This document shows, piece after piece, positions 12,595 through 23,047 of a stretch of 64,000 nt of DNA. A program made the translations under genes and the position numbers. The notes below the pieces were generated by a model. That model was given only the letters and a program-made list of their open reading frames with translations. It was not told the origin of the DNA and did no database searches. How positions within the stretch are numbered: the first letter of the stretch is position 1; every line of letters starts with the position of its first letter. The stretch is from Phoenix dactylifera (Eukaryota; Streptophyta; Magnoliopsida; Arecales; Arecaceae). Where the stretch lies: the NCBI RefSeq assembly GCF_009389715.1, contig NC_052399.1, positions 20,701,045 through 20,765,044 on the forward strand, read 5' to 3'.

Positions 12595-12908
12595 GGGGGT
12601 TGGAAAATCGATACTGGGGACGGGCACTGTTTACCTCTACTCTACACGATTTGCCCCCTCCCTGACTTGAGCGTCGGAGGGCCGGCGCCGGAAGACCCGG
12701 CCACCGGCTCGTGTGCAGGCACCCAGACGGAGGACGCCGCCCACTGTCGGATCGTCGCCCAGCCGCGGGAATCAGCCGCTCCTTCTCGCCGATCGCCCCA
12801 GACGGAGGACGCCGCCCGTCGACGGACCACCGCCCCGCCGTGAGTAACCACCTCCCGCTCCCTCTCCTCGACCGAAGATTGCCCCCGGGTCCAATTTCCA
12901 GCAACAGT

Positions 12909-12926
12909 TGGCGCTAGAGGAAGGGC
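12909..12926 (+). promoter_or_regulatory. primer-binding site
   Basis: TGGCGCTAGAGGAAGGGC starts two bases after the LTR end, in the standard position for priming minus-strand DNA synthesis by a host tRNA 3' end. It is not the usual Met-tRNA site; I do not assign the tRNA. The same sequence recurs in the miniature element at 28689. Confidence 0.85.
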
Positions 12927-12939
12927 CCGAGTAGCAGTC

Positions 12940-15900
12940 ATGAAGTTGAGAAGTAAGGGAGCCTCTAACGTCTCCCGGCGTCCCCCGCAAAGTCCTGGAC
13001 ACTCCGTCCAGAATTTCCCAACTCCAGCTGACCCAGGTCCTCAGGTCCAGCTGGAACAGTTCAATGCCCTGGTACAGCAAGTCCAGGCCCTGGCCGCCGC
13101 CGTGCAGGGCCTACGGCGCGTGGAAGCTTCATCGGCGCTTCCCCCGCAGGCCCAGGCCCCGCCGGAGTGTCTCCCCAACGGCCCGGTTCTCCCCAGTCAA
13201 AATCTGCATGGCTCCTCCAGAGCCAACAACGGAGAACGGGCTACTCCCCGTAGGGAGTTACCGAGAGAAGGTTTCGATCGGAGACCCCAACTTTCCGAGG
13301 CGGAGTCAGCCCCGGACCGCCAAGGGCCGGCGCAAACCACAACGACAATCCCACGGGTGGGGGAGCTCGACCGAAAAGTTGAGCATCTGGAGCGCCAGAT
13401 TGCGGCACTCCACGGCAAGAAGGCAAGACAGGAAGGGGACTTTGAGTTCACTGCCAAGTTCCCCTTCTCCCGCCAGATCGAGGACGAGCCGGTTCCCGTG
13501 AGATTCAAAATGCCTCAGGTGGAGCCCTACAGCGGAATCACCGACCCCCTCGACCACTTGGAGAGTTATCGGGCCCTCATGGCCCTACAAGGGTCCTCGG
13601 AGGCCATACTCTGCAAAGCCTTTCCAGCGACCCTCCGAGGGACCGCTCGGCTTTGGTTTTCTAGACTGAAGCCGAACACGGTGTCCTCCTTTGAGCAGCT
13701 CGGCAGGCAGTTCGCCACCAACTTTGCTGCCAGCCGGCGCCAGCGACGGACATCAGACTCCCTCCTGGACATCAAGCAGAAGGAGGGGGAGTCCCTCAAA
13801 GAGTACCTGGACCGCTTTACCGCCGCCACATGGGAGGTCCGCGAGCTAGACCAGTCGATAGCCATGTCGGCTCTGAAAACTGGGGTTCGCTCCTACCGAT
13901 TCCTCTTCTCCATCGAGAAGAGCTTCCCGGCCGACTTCATCGAAATGCTGGCCCGAGCTCGGAAGTATGCCAAGGCCGAGGAGGCAGTCGCCTCCAGGCG
14001 GGGAGCAATCGAGCCCGCCTCTAAGAAGCAGAAGAAGCGCCGCGAGGAGCGCGACCGACAAAGGAGCCGGTCTCCCCGCAGAGAGAAAAATCTCCCCAGA
14101 CTGAGGAGTCCGCCCCGTCAGCAGGGGCGACCTCAGCAGAGGACACCTCCTCGTCCGAGGTCTCAACCACGGCCCCGGACGTACCAGGCGAGGTACGAGA
14201 ACTATACACCCGTCAATGCTCCCCGGGCCGAGATCCTGATGGAAATTGAGGGTCGGGACTTCTTCCGACCCCCGCCTCCTATGCGAGACACGAGATTTCC
14301 CCGAAATACCAGGAAGTATTGCCGCTTCCACCGAGACCGTGGGCACGACACGGAGGACTGCTTCCAACTCCGGGACGAGATAGAAGCGCTCATCCGACGG
14401 GGAGTACTCAACCGGTTCGTGAGGAATCGACCTGAGGAAAGAAGGCCGGCGGAGAATGTCGCACCAACCGAAAATCCAGGCGACAACAGGCCCATCGCCG
14501 GCACCATCAACATGATCGGGCGGGCCTCGGCAGGAACGGCCGCCCAGGGAACACCCCCGAAGCGCCCACGTACTGATGAAGTCATCTCGTTCTCGGACGA
14601 GGACTTAGAAGGGGTCGAGACCCCTCACGATGACGCTGTGGTCATCTCCATGATTGTAAATAGGTTTGATGTAAAGCGTGTCCTAGTTGACAATGGAAGT
14701 TCAGCCAACATTTTGTACTACCATGCCTACCAAAAAATGGGGTTGACAGGAGGACATCTCCGGAGAATCAATGCCCCGCTAGTCGGGTTTACCGGAGATG
14801 CGGTCTCGGTTGAAGGTGAGGCTAGCTTCCTTGTCACAGTTGGCCTCGCCCCCCGGGAGAACACTGTGAGGATGGACTTCTTGGTGGTCCGTCTGCCCTC
14901 GGTCTACAACGCCATCCTTGGGCGCCCAGGGTTAAACACCCTTCGAGCCGTGGTTTCAACCCGCCATTTACTCATGCGGTTCTCCACCGGCCAAGGAGTA
15001 GGCGAGGTCCGCGGAGACCAACTGGTCGCCAAGCAATGCTACATGGCGGCCCACACAGTGAAACAACCAGCTGAGGCGCCAGACCGCCCGACGCGCCCCT
15101 CACTCCCCATAGAAACCCTCGATGCGAGGGACACCCCCTGGAAGAAGCAAGTAGAGCCCGGTGAGCTCCTTATTCAAATCCCACTACGAGAAAATTTTCC
15201 CAAGCTAACCGTGCAGGTCGGCTCCGGCCTCGGCGCCCATGAGAGGGATCGCCTCGTCAGCTTCCTGCGGGATAATGCCGACGTCCTCGCCTGGTCGCCC
15301 GCGGACGTGCCAGGAATTGACCCTGAGGTCATGGTCCACCGACTTCAGGTGAAACCAACCAGCAGGCCTGTAAAGCAGAAGAAAAGAGGCTCCGCCCCCG
15401 AGCGACAACGAGCTGCGGCCGAGGAGGTGGACAAACTCCTCGGAGCCGGCTTCATCCGGGAGGTCTCCTACCCGGACTGGCTCGCCAACATAGTCCTCGT
15501 AAAGAAGGCCAACGGAAAATGGCGTATGTGTGTGGACTACACCGACCTGAACAAGGCCTGCCCAAAAGACAGTTTTCCCCTCCCGAGCATCGACCAGCTC
15601 GTCGACTCCACCTCGGGACACCAACTGCTAACTTTTATGGACGCCTTTTCAGGATACAATCAAATCCGAATGGCGCCAGAAGACGAGGAGAAGACGGCCT
15701 TCATCACCGACAAGGGCACCTACTGCTATAAGGTGATGCCCTTTGGCCTGAAAAACGCTGGGGCCACCTATCAGAGGCTGGTCAGCCAGATTTTTAAAGA
15801 CCAGATCGGCCGGAACATGGAAGTCTACGTGGACGACATGTTGGTGAAGAGCCGAGCGGCGGAACACCACATAGCCGATCTCGACGAGACGTTCGCCAAG

Positions 15901-17580
15901 CTCAGAAAATATCAAATGAAACTCAATCCGGCGAAGTGCGCGTTCGGGGTCACCTCGGGCAAGTTCCTGGGTTTCATAGTGACCCAGCGCGGAATTGAGG
16001 CCAACCCGGAGAAAATCCGGGCACTGCAAGAGATGTCGCCTCCAAAGACAGTTAAGGAGGTGCAGCGGCTCACGGGGCGGGTAGCCGCCCTGGGAAGGTT
16101 AATCTCTCGGTCAGCCGAGCGTTGCCTCCCCTTCTTCAAGAGCCTCAAACGGCCGAAAGACTTCCGGTGGACAGAAGAATGCCAGCAGGCCTTTGAAGAT
16201 CTTCGGAGCCTTCTGGCTTCTCCCCCGCTGCTCACCAAGCCCCGGAAAGGCGAGGTCCTTTACTTATATCTGGCCGTCTCCCCAGCCGCAGTGAGCTCAG
16301 TTCTCGTCCGGGAAGAGGACAAGCTCCAAAAGCCGGTCTATTACACCAGCCGGGTTCTCAGGGATGCCGAGACCCGATATTCTAAACTTGAGAAGACCAT
16401 CTTCGCTCTCATCATCTCGGCTCGGAGACTCAGGCCTTACTTCCAAGCCCACACGATAGCTATATTGACCGACCAGCCCATGAAGCAAATATTGCAGAGG
16501 TCGGATCGTGCGGGGAGGGTCGCCAAATGGGCGGTCGAGCTCGGAGAATTCGACCTCGAATATCGGCCCAGGCCGGCTATCAAAGCTCAGATACTCGCCG
16601 ACTTCATCGTGGAGTGCACCATTCCGGACGACCCCGAGATGCCATCTGGACCCGCGGAGGAGGCCCCGAGGCAGCCATGGGTCCTGCACTCGGACGGGTC
16701 TTCGACCTCGGGGGGTAGCGGGGCCGGACTTATCCTCACTAGTCCAGACGGAGTGGTGGCTGAGCAAGCCCTGCGCCTCGAGTTCCCGGCCTCGAACAAT
16801 GAGGCCGAGTATGAGGCCCTCATCGCCGGGCTCAAACTGGCGAAAGAACTAAACGTGGGAGACTTGACGGCATTCAGCGACTCCCAGCTGGTGGTGAACC
16901 AGGTCCAAGGAGATTTTGAAGCTAAAGAGCCATCCATGCAAAAGTATCTCCAAAAGGTGCGGGAACTCATATCTGCCCTGAATTCTTTCAACATTCAGTA
17001 CATTCCCAGAACGGAAAACCTCAGGGCAGACCAGCTATCCAAGCTGGCAAGCTCCCGCATGAGCGAGCTTCCTAAGGGAACCGCGCTCGAGTATCTTCAG
17101 ACCCCCAGCACGGAGGAACCCGAGCCTACCATGTGCATCGGCTCCGAGCCAAGCTGGATCGACGGGCTCGTCTGCTACCTTCAGGACGGAACCCTACCTC
17201 ATGACGAGATGGAGGCTCGCCGAATCAAGCGCCAGGCCCCCCGATATGTCCTATACGAGAACAGGCTCTATCGACGATCATTTACTTCCCCCCTTCTCAG
17301 ATGCCTCCGCCCCTCCGAGGCGGACTATGCTCTCCGAGAGGTCCATGAAGGGATCTGCGGTGCCGAGAATAGTCTGTCTTACTTCTTGCCTTTTTTTTTT
17401 ACAGGCTCATCGCCTGCCTCTTTGGTGGAAATCACCTGGGGGGCCGGGCCTTGGCCCATAAGATCCTGCGGCAGGGATATTACTGGCCCACACTCCAAAA
17501 AGACGCAACAGATTTCGTCCGCAAGTGCGATCGGTGCCAGCGAAACGCCAATATCCAGCGCCGACCTTCAGCTCTGCTGA
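12940..17580 (+). CDS. gag-pol polyprotein (Tat lineage), frame broken before integrase
   Basis: Encodes the capsid-like Gag and the replication enzymes. In order: a coiled, proline-rich N-terminus; the retrotransposon Gag core (about residues 190-340, with WFSRL and LKEYLDRF); a basic linker rich in Arg/Ser/Pro; a CHHC knuckle-like motif C461, H464, H469, C474; an aspartic protease with active site DNGSS at D584; reverse transcriptase with YVDD at 963-966; its RNase H (TDQPMKQIL); and a second, archaeal-type RNase H with D1252, E1288 or E1290, D1314 and D1364. The frame is uninterrupted to about 17360. After that a short insertion shifts it out of the integrase frame, so the last 70-odd residues to 17580 are not homologous. 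The start ATG at 12940 lies 33 bases after the LTR. Confidence 0.93.
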   Translation: MKLRSKGASNVSRRPPQSPGHSVQNFPTPADPGPQVQLEQFNALVQQVQALAAAVQGLRRVEASSALPPQAQAPPECLPNGPVLPSQNLHGSSRANNGERATPRRELPREGFDRRPQLSEAESAPDRQGPAQTTTTIPRVGELDRKVEHLERQIAALHGKKARQEGDFEFTAKFPFSRQIEDEPVPVRFKMPQVEPYSGITDPLDHLESYRALMALQGSSEAILCKAFPATLRGTARLWFSRLKPNTVSSFEQLGRQFATNFAASRRQRRTSDSLLDIKQKEGESLKEYLDRFTAATWEVRELDQSIAMSALKTGVRSYRFLFSIEKSFPADFIEMLARARKYAKAEEAVASRRGAIEPASKKQKKRREERDRQRSRSPRREKNLPRLRSPPRQQGRPQQRTPPRPRSQPRPRTYQARYENYTPVNAPRAEILMEIEGRDFFRPPPPMRDTRFPRNTRKYCRFHRDRGHDTEDCFQLRDEIEALIRRGVLNRFVRNRPEERRPAENVAPTENPGDNRPIAGTINMIGRASAGTAAQGTPPKRPRTDEVISFSDEDLEGVETPHDDAVVISMIVNRFDVKRVLVDNGSSANILYYHAYQKMGLTGGHLRRINAPLVGFTGDAVSVEGEASFLVTVGLAPRENTVRMDFLVVRLPSVYNAILGRPGLNTLRAVVSTRHLLMRFSTGQGVGEVRGDQLVAKQCYMAAHTVKQPAEAPDRPTRPSLPIETLDARDTPWKKQVEPGELLIQIPLRENFPKLTVQVGSGLGAHERDRLVSFLRDNADVLAWSPADVPGIDPEVMVHRLQVKPTSRPVKQKKRGSAPERQRAAAEEVDKLLGAGFIREVSYPDWLANIVLVKKANGKWRMCVDYTDLNKACPKDSFPLPSIDQLVDSTSGHQLLTFMDAFSGYNQIRMAPEDEEKTAFITDKGTYCYKVMPFGLKNAGATYQRLVSQIFKDQIGRNMEVYVDDMLVKSRAAEHHIADLDETFAKLRKYQMKLNPAKCAFGVTSGKFLGFIVTQRGIEANPEKIRALQEMSPPKTVKEVQRLTGRVAALGRLISRSAERCLPFFKSLKRPKDFRWTEECQQAFEDLRSLLASPPLLTKPRKGEVLYLYLAVSPAAVSSVLVREEDKLQKPVYYTSRVLRDAETRYSKLEKTIFALIISARRLRPYFQAHTIAILTDQPMKQILQRSDRAGRVAKWAVELGEFDLEYRPRPAIKAQILADFIVECTIPDDPEMPSGPAEEAPRQPWVLHSDGSSTSGGSGAGLILTSPDGVVAEQALRLEFPASNNEAEYEALIAGLKLAKELNVGDLTAFSDSQLVVNQVQGDFEAKEPSMQKYLQKVRELISALNSFNIQYIPRTENLRADQLSKLASSRMSELPKGTALEYLQTPSTEEPEPTMCIGSEPSWIDGLVCYLQDGTLPHDEMEARRIKRQAPRYVLYENRLYRRSFTSPLLRCLRPSEADYALREVHEGICGAENSLSYFLPFFFTGSSPASLVEITWGAGPWPIRSCGRDITGPHSKKTQQISSASAIGASETPISSADLQLC
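17359..17428 (+). other. short intron-like insertion with T10 run that shifts the pol frame
   Basis: About 68 bases separate sequence for the integrase N-terminal zinc-binding domain before and after it. The inserted stretch has GGTG at both edges (17359-17362 and 17424-17427), a pyrimidine tract with ten T at 17391-17400 and then ACAG. Its length is not a multiple of three, so the integrase reads in the -1 frame relative to gag-pol. The two frames overlap from 17373 to 17580. A -1 slip, or one extra T in the homopolymer, would connect them. A GT at 17360 and AG at 17404 exist, but removing only that part does not restore the frame. Confidence 0.75.
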
Positions 17581-18455
17581 CCTCCATCATCGCCCCCTGG
17601 CCGTTTGCCCAATGGGGGATCGACATCCTGGGGCTCTTTCCCCTCGCCACCGGACAGAGAAAGTTCCTGGTTGTCTCCATCGACTATTTCACCAAATGGG
17701 TCGAGGCCGAACCTGTCGCCCGGATCACCGAGCAAAGGATGCGGAATTTCGTGTGGAAGTCTATAATCTGCCGATTCGGACTACCCCGTATCCTTATATC
17801 TGATAATGGTCGACAATTTGACAATATTCATTTCAGGGAGTTTTGCTCTGAACTAGGCATTGATCATCGCTTCACCTCGGTTGCCCATCCCCAGACAAAC
17901 GGGGAAACCGAGGTAACTAACCGAACTATTTTGCAGGGACTTAAAGCTAGGCTTGATCGGTCCAAAGGACAGTGGGTCGAGGACTTGTACAATGTCCTTT
18001 GGGCGTACCGGACCACGTTCCGACTACCCACGGGAGAGACCCCCTTCAACCTAGCATACGGCACTGAGGCCGTCATCCCGCTGGAGATCGGCCTGCCTTC
18101 TCCCAGAATGGAGCATTACGACCCCGACACCAATTCTTCCCAGCTAAGGAGCAACTTGGACCTTGTCGAAGAAACGAGAGAGGTCGCCCGGGTTCGCATG
18201 GCGAGATACCAACAGCGAACGGCCCAATACTACAACTCCAGAGTCAAGCCCAAGCTCTTCAAAGTAGGGGACCTCGTCCTCAGGAGAGTCGAGGCTTCTC
18301 AACCGACCGAGCAAGGAAAGCTCGCCCCAAATTGGGAAGGGCCGTATCAAATCGCCCGGGTACAACGACCAGGGGCGTACAAATTGAAGTCCCTGGAGGG
18401 GACTCTGATCCCACGAAGCTGGAACTCCGAGAATCTACGGATGTATTACCAATGA
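17373..18455 (+). CDS. integrase region of pol, in the -1 frame
   Basis: Integrase inserts the double-stranded copy into host DNA. The frame is open from 17373 and clearly integrase-like from about 17430. It shows the second half of the zinc-binding domain (CDRC near 17526), then the catalytic core with D and D35E: counting from 17451, D58 (WGIDILG), D118 (ISDNG) and E154. A GPY/F-like C-terminal segment (PNWEGPYQI) follows. It ends at a stop at 18455 with no chromodomain, as expected for Tat elements. There is no obvious independent start codon at the front, so expression presumably needs fusion to gag-pol. The zinc-binding domain is split by the insertion just upstream. Confidence 0.88.
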   Translation, partial: SVLLLAFFFYRLIACLFGGNHLGGRALAHKILRQGYYWPTLQKDATDFVRKCDRCQRNANIQRRPSALLTSIIAPWPFAQWGIDILGLFPLATGQRKFLVVSIDYFTKWVEAEPVARITEQRMRNFVWKSIICRFGLPRILISDNGRQFDNIHFREFCSELGIDHRFTSVAHPQTNGETEVTNRTILQGLKARLDRSKGQWVEDLYNVLWAYRTTFRLPTGETPFNLAYGTEAVIPLEIGLPSPRMEHYDPDTNSSQLRSNLDLVEETREVARVRMARYQQRTAQYYNSRVKPKLFKVGDLVLRRVEASQPTEQGKLAPNWEGPYQIARVQRPGAYKLKSLEGTLIPRSWNSENLRMYYQ

Positions 18456-18559
18456 AATCCTAAGGGGTTCAAAACAATCAGGACAATGGACTCAGCTCCT
18501 TTTTCTGCAAAAATTTCTCTCACCTTGATAACTGTAATCCTCTTTTAATATTGGGTCGT

Positions 18560-19915
18560 CTGTGATCCTCAGATTCCTCGGCCAAAATCGGGATGCCTCG
18601 AGGCTCGACCGTAGAGTCCCAAACTCCCTCGATCTCGGGAAGAATCGCAAGACGACGAAACGTGGAATGGAGCAGGATTCCTCGACTAAGGCCGAGATGC
18701 CCCGAGTGTCGACAGTGCGTGCCCAGACCCCTCGACACTTCGGGAAGACGGGGTAGTACCTTCGCGGCCCCCCGTGGCGCTCATCACCAACAACGGGGTA
18801 GTACCTTCGCGGCCCCCCGTAGCGCCTCCTCAACTAAGGTCGGGATGCCCCGAGGGTCGACCGTAGAGAGCCAGACTCCCTTGACCTCGGGAAGGCGCCG
18901 TGAGGGGTGGAAAGGGTGGCTCCACCTGGGGCGCCACGAAGTGGACCCCCAGGAGCGGTCGACGATCCCCGATCCCCGAAGCGAGCGATCCCTCGACTAA
19001 GGTCGAGATGCCCCGAGTGTCGACAGCGCGTACCCAGACCCCTCGACACTTCGGGAAGACGGGGAAGTACCTTCGCGGCCCCCCGTGGCGCTCATCACCA
19101 ACAGCGGGGTAGTACCTTCGCGGCCCCCCGTAGCGCCTCCTCGACTAAGGTCGGGATGCCCCGAGGGTCGACCGTAAAGAACCAGACTCCCTCGACCTCG
19201 GGAAGCGTCGCAGGTCGACAGTGCGTACCCAGACCCCTCGACCTGACGAACGATTCCTCGACCAAGGTCGGGATGCCCCGAGGGTCGACCGTAGAGAACC
19301 AGACTCCCTTGACCTCGGGAAGGCGCCGTGAGGGGTGGAAAGGGTGGCTCCACCTGGGGCGCCACGAAGTGGACCCCCAGGAGCGGTCGACGATCCCCGA
19401 TCCCCGAAGCGAGCGATCCCTCGACTAAGGTCGAGATGCCCCGAGTGTCGACAGTGCGTACCCAGACCCCTCGACACTTCGGGAAGACGGGGTAGTACCT
19501 TCGCGGCCCCCCGTGGCGCTCATCACCAACAACGGGGTAGTACCTTCGCGGTCCCCCGTAGCGCCCCCTCGACTAAGGTCGGGATGCCCCGAGGATCGAC
19601 CGTAGAGAACCAGACTCCCTCGACCTCGGGAAGCATCGCAGGTCGGTAGAGCGTGCCCAGACCCGCCGACCTGACGTATGATCCCTCGACTGAGGTCGGG
19701 ATGCCCCGAGGGTCGACCGTAGAGAATCAGACTCCCTCGACTTCGGGAGGTACCACAGGTCAGCAAAGCGTCCGCGGACCCGCCGACCTGACACAAGACC
19801 CCTCGGCCAAAGTTGAGGTGCCCCGAGGTCCGACCACAGGGTCTCAAACTCCCTCGACCTCGCAAAGAGCTACAAATCAATAAAGCCTCCCCAAGCCCTC
19901 TCAACCTCGGCGGGT
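18560..19915 (+). repeat. GC-rich tandem-repeat block after pol
   Basis: Nested repeats. A short unit of about 60-70 bases built on CTCGACTAAGGTCGGGATGC and CCCGAGGGTCGACCGTAGAG recurs many times. A second unit, GGGGTAGTACCTTCGCGG plus a C run, occurs in pairs. A larger segment (about 18840-19265) is repeated with a period of about 426-428 bases at 19265-19690, for example the GGCGCCGTGAGGGGTGG word at 18895 and 19321. The block makes many spurious open frames on both strands, which I do not annotate. Confidence 0.85.
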
Positions 19916-20910
19916 GCTGTCGGGTCCGTGAGAAGCCCGAGCCCCCTTAAAGTCAAAAATGACTCCGCAGGTCGACGAGGAAGGGAAGCAGCCTACTCCA
20001 CCATGCGAAGCATAACTCTGAGAATGAAAGAGGTACATTCAACTGGACGCCCTCCTTGTCAAATTTTATTTACATATTGCTGAACGGAATCTTAATGTTG
20101 AAGCCTTATCTCGCCCCAAAGTCGGGCCTCTCTAACGGGTCGGCTTAGGATCGACCTCCTAATTACATTATGCATGCACCGTTCGTCAAGTCTCCGAAAC
20201 TGGTACAGAGGATTTCATAAATTAGTGCCCGACTTGGCTCTTCGACGTAAACTCCTACGTCCGGCTAAAAAGTGGTCCCGGCCACGAATGCGCCAGCCAA
20301 ACACGGGTACCAAGGCAATCTCTGGAAACCCCAGCCTTGCTCACCGAAGCCTCGGCAGAGTCCGAGAACAATAACTGCGAAAACCTTCAGTAATAACCTG
20401 CCTATTGGCCCGCGCTCCCTCTGAGGAGTTTGGAGTTAAGTTCGGAGACCCGACTAAACTCCTCGATTAGCGGCACGTACAGACCTAGTCCGGTCTTAGT
20501 TAAAGGGCTAAGGCCCGACCTCGACACCTTGGGACTTCCCTAAAGGCTAAACGCGATGACCTCCACGTCTCCCAAGTCCGAGCTATAGGACTTAGGGAAA
20601 TTTTCTAAAAAACTCAAGACTCGGAGCTCCTCTTCGTCGGGATGACTGGAACCCGAGAAGGCTAAGACGTAGCCCGGGAAGAAGGGCAACTTCGTTAAGC
20701 AGCCCGGAAATTAAAATGCAAAGCTAGGCCATCGAGGCTGTTCGCTAAGGCCCTGGCCTCGGTCACGACAACAGAGGGAAAGATGAACACGGAATGGCAA
20801 AAATACTTTTTCATTAACAAAGGGCCGGAAGGCCAATTACAAAATTGGAAGTCGGCCGCTCAAGGGCCGACCTCGGATACAATGAAAAAGAAAGAAAAAT
20901 ACGCTAAGTC
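19916..20910 (+). other. non-coding interior of the Tat element
   Basis: Element sequence between the tandem repeats and the 3' end of the antisense gene. I see no conserved coding frame. Confidence 0.6.
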
Positions 20911-23047
20911 CTAAGCGGCGGGAGCCACATCCGGGGGGTCGTCCGGCACATTGATGACCTCAAGACCTTCCTCCGGAACAGGCTCGGGGTCGGGAGCAGG
21001 AGCTTCGGGCACCACCTCCGGGACAGCGTCCGTCTCGGCCGCCAGAGCCACCTCCATGACACCGTCCGCCTCGGCTACCCTCGTCGAAGGCTCGGCGGGG
21101 TCTTGCTCATATATTCCCGCCTCGGATGTCAGGATGGTGGGAAGGGCTCGCACGTCGGACCCCCAGCCCCGGTCCTCCCTCGGACGGACCGTCGAGAAGT
21201 CATACTGAGGGCAGTACAGGCGCACCTGCTCTCGGAAGTTCTCGAAGCCTCGAAGGAAACCGTCGACCGTCTCCTCCTCCAACATGTCGCGGAACTCTTG
21301 CGACTCTTTGAAGAGCTCCACGGCATGCTCGGCTCGTTCGAGAGCCCTCCTCTCCCGGGCCTCAAGTTGCTCGATTCGGAGGCGAAGGGCCCTCTCCTCA
21401 TACTCGAGGGCCGCGACCCTGGCCTGGACCTCCCCCAAGCGCGCCTCCGTGCCGCGCATGGTTGCCTTGGTCATGGCGTGAGCCGCCTTCTCCTCCTCAA
21501 GCGCCCCCACCACGGCAAGGCGCTCGGCCTCGGTGGCCGCCCACCGAGCCTCGGCCGCGGCCGACACCGCTTCTAGTTCGGCGATTCTTTTCTTGGCCGG
21601 CTCCAGCTGCTGGCCGAGCTGCCGAACTTCTTCTCGATACCCGTGGGCGAGGAACGCCATGGTGTCGAGCTCGAGAATATGCTGAAAAAAAAAAAAAAAA
21701 AAGAAGAAGCGAGGGTATTGTGAGTTGAAAGGCACGTATGCACGCTAATAACTCAGGAAAATTAGGAAGGGAACTTACCCGGGCGGTGCTGCAGTAAGCA
21801 CTGCCGGCGACCTCCTCCAGCGAAATCCCTCGGAACACGGCCCGGTCCGCTGGGAGCACTGCACGCCGCAACATGGAGCGTGCGACCTCGGCGTCCTGAA
21901 GGGCCGAGCTCCCCTCAGGAACGGAAGAGTCTGGCTCAACCGACTCTTCTCGGAAAGCTCGGGAAGAGCTCGGCACGATCGGACCCGAGGTCCCGGAGCC
22001 GCTCGCCTCGGGGCCTCGGGCAGGCCCGGGTCCTGGCTGCTGCGGCCGGGCCACGAATGATTCCCCCCGCTGGGCAAGGGGGGCAGGGCAAGGAGGGGCC
22101 GATGGGCTCGCACCACTGACCACCCGCTCCCGCCTCGGGTCGGCCGCAGGGGCCCCCGCCTCGGGGCCACTCATCCCGGCCGACGAGGAAGTGCCGTCTG
22201 TCCTCGCCCTCCTCCGAGGCTGGGGATTAGCCCCCCCGGCCTCGGCCTCCCGCCTCCTCAGGCGGGAAAAAAGCGACGTGTTGCTGGTCGGCATGCGGGG
22301 AATATCTGAAATCAAAAATTTTGTTAAGTGTCAGGCCAGTGGCAGTAAAAGCGAAAGACAAAGAATGAAAATAACGTAGCCGCCCTTACCCTCGGGGCGC
22401 GCCGAGCTCAGACCCACGCTCGCCAGGGCGTCCTCCCGCAGGAGCTCGGTCAGGTCGTTGCCCCTCCCGAGGGCTCGCACAGAGTCTAGGATCCTCAGCT
22501 CCCTCCCCGTGGGCTCGGAGAGTCTGTTGAGGGCCTTCAGCCGTGGGTGTCCCCACCTCGGCTCAAACCCCCAAGGCGCCGCGGACGCCAGGAAGAAAAA
22601 CTTCACCTTCCACTCGTGGATCGAGGAAGGGGCGCCCCGGAAGAGTGACATACCGCCCCGAAAGGCGAAATATAGCCACCCTGCGTCCACCGGGTTCTTC
22701 TTTAACAGAAAACACCGGCGGAAAAGGCCTACCGTGATCGGGATCCCGTGCCCGAGGCACAGGGACAAAAACCCGATTATGGTCCTCCATGAGTTCGGAG
22801 CCAACTGCGCCGGGACGAGCTGGTACTCGGCCAGCAAGCTGCTCACGAACTCATGGGTGGAAAAACGCAGGCCCGCCCAGAGTGTCTCGCGGTAAACCGC
22901 GATCCGACCTGGGGGCGGCTGCGTCACCCTGTCTTCCGGCCCTGCGGTTTCAAGACGAAACCCGGGCTGGAAGAAGAAACGGGAGCGGATTGTCTCCAGT
23001 TCCTCCTCTGACATATTCGACCCAACTTCTTCGGGACCGAGACTCAT
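20911..23047 (-). CDS. antisense three-exon gene of the Tat element (PF04195-type plus coiled coil)
   Basis: On the strand opposite gag-pol, three exons join in frame through canonical sites: 23047-22390 (658 nt), 22305-21779 (527 nt) and 21681-20911 (771 nt, ending TAG), giving 651 residues. Donors are GTAAGG and GTAAGT; acceptors are TTTCAG and a long T-tract CAG. Exon 1 (to residue 219) matches the 'putative gypsy type transposon' family (PF04195), with the segment around LVPAQLAPNSWR. Exon 2 is a Pro/Ser/Gly/Arg-rich, probably disordered linker. Exon 3 has a long Ala/Glu/Arg heptad-type coiled coil (about residues 405-535), then VRLYCPQYDF and an acidic Pro-rich tail. Antisense genes are known in Tat relatives such as Grande; their function is unknown and I assign none. 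Confidence 0.82.

Larger units (their letters stand above)
11941..12906 (+). repeat. 5' LTR (966 bp)
   Basis: Begins TGTTGGGGG and ends CAACA directly before the primer-binding site. It contains a hairpin at its first bases (11943-11968), about four 29-bp tandem units (12185-12300) and a TATA box at 12588-12594. It matches the 3' LTR base for base as far as I can follow. The exceptions are one substitution (C here, T there, near 12882) and one missing 29-bp unit, which accounts exactly for the 966/995 length difference. Confidence 0.95.

Noticed and set aside
11930..12917. Open frames within the LTRs (both copies)
   Set aside because: Identical in both LTRs, no conserved domain, and they overlap promoter and repeat sequence; LTR composition explains them.
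13197..16994. Many antisense and out-of-frame open frames across gag-pol
   Set aside because: Shadows of a GC-rich coding sequence; no domain, no splice structure.
17360..17404. A 45-base GT-AG intron inside pol
   Set aside because: Too short for a plant intron, and its removal does not bring integrase back into frame.
18492..19904. Open frames of 60-173 residues on both strands in the tandem-repeat block
   Set aside because: Each repeat unit is open in several frames and the peptides merely repeat; no start context or domain.
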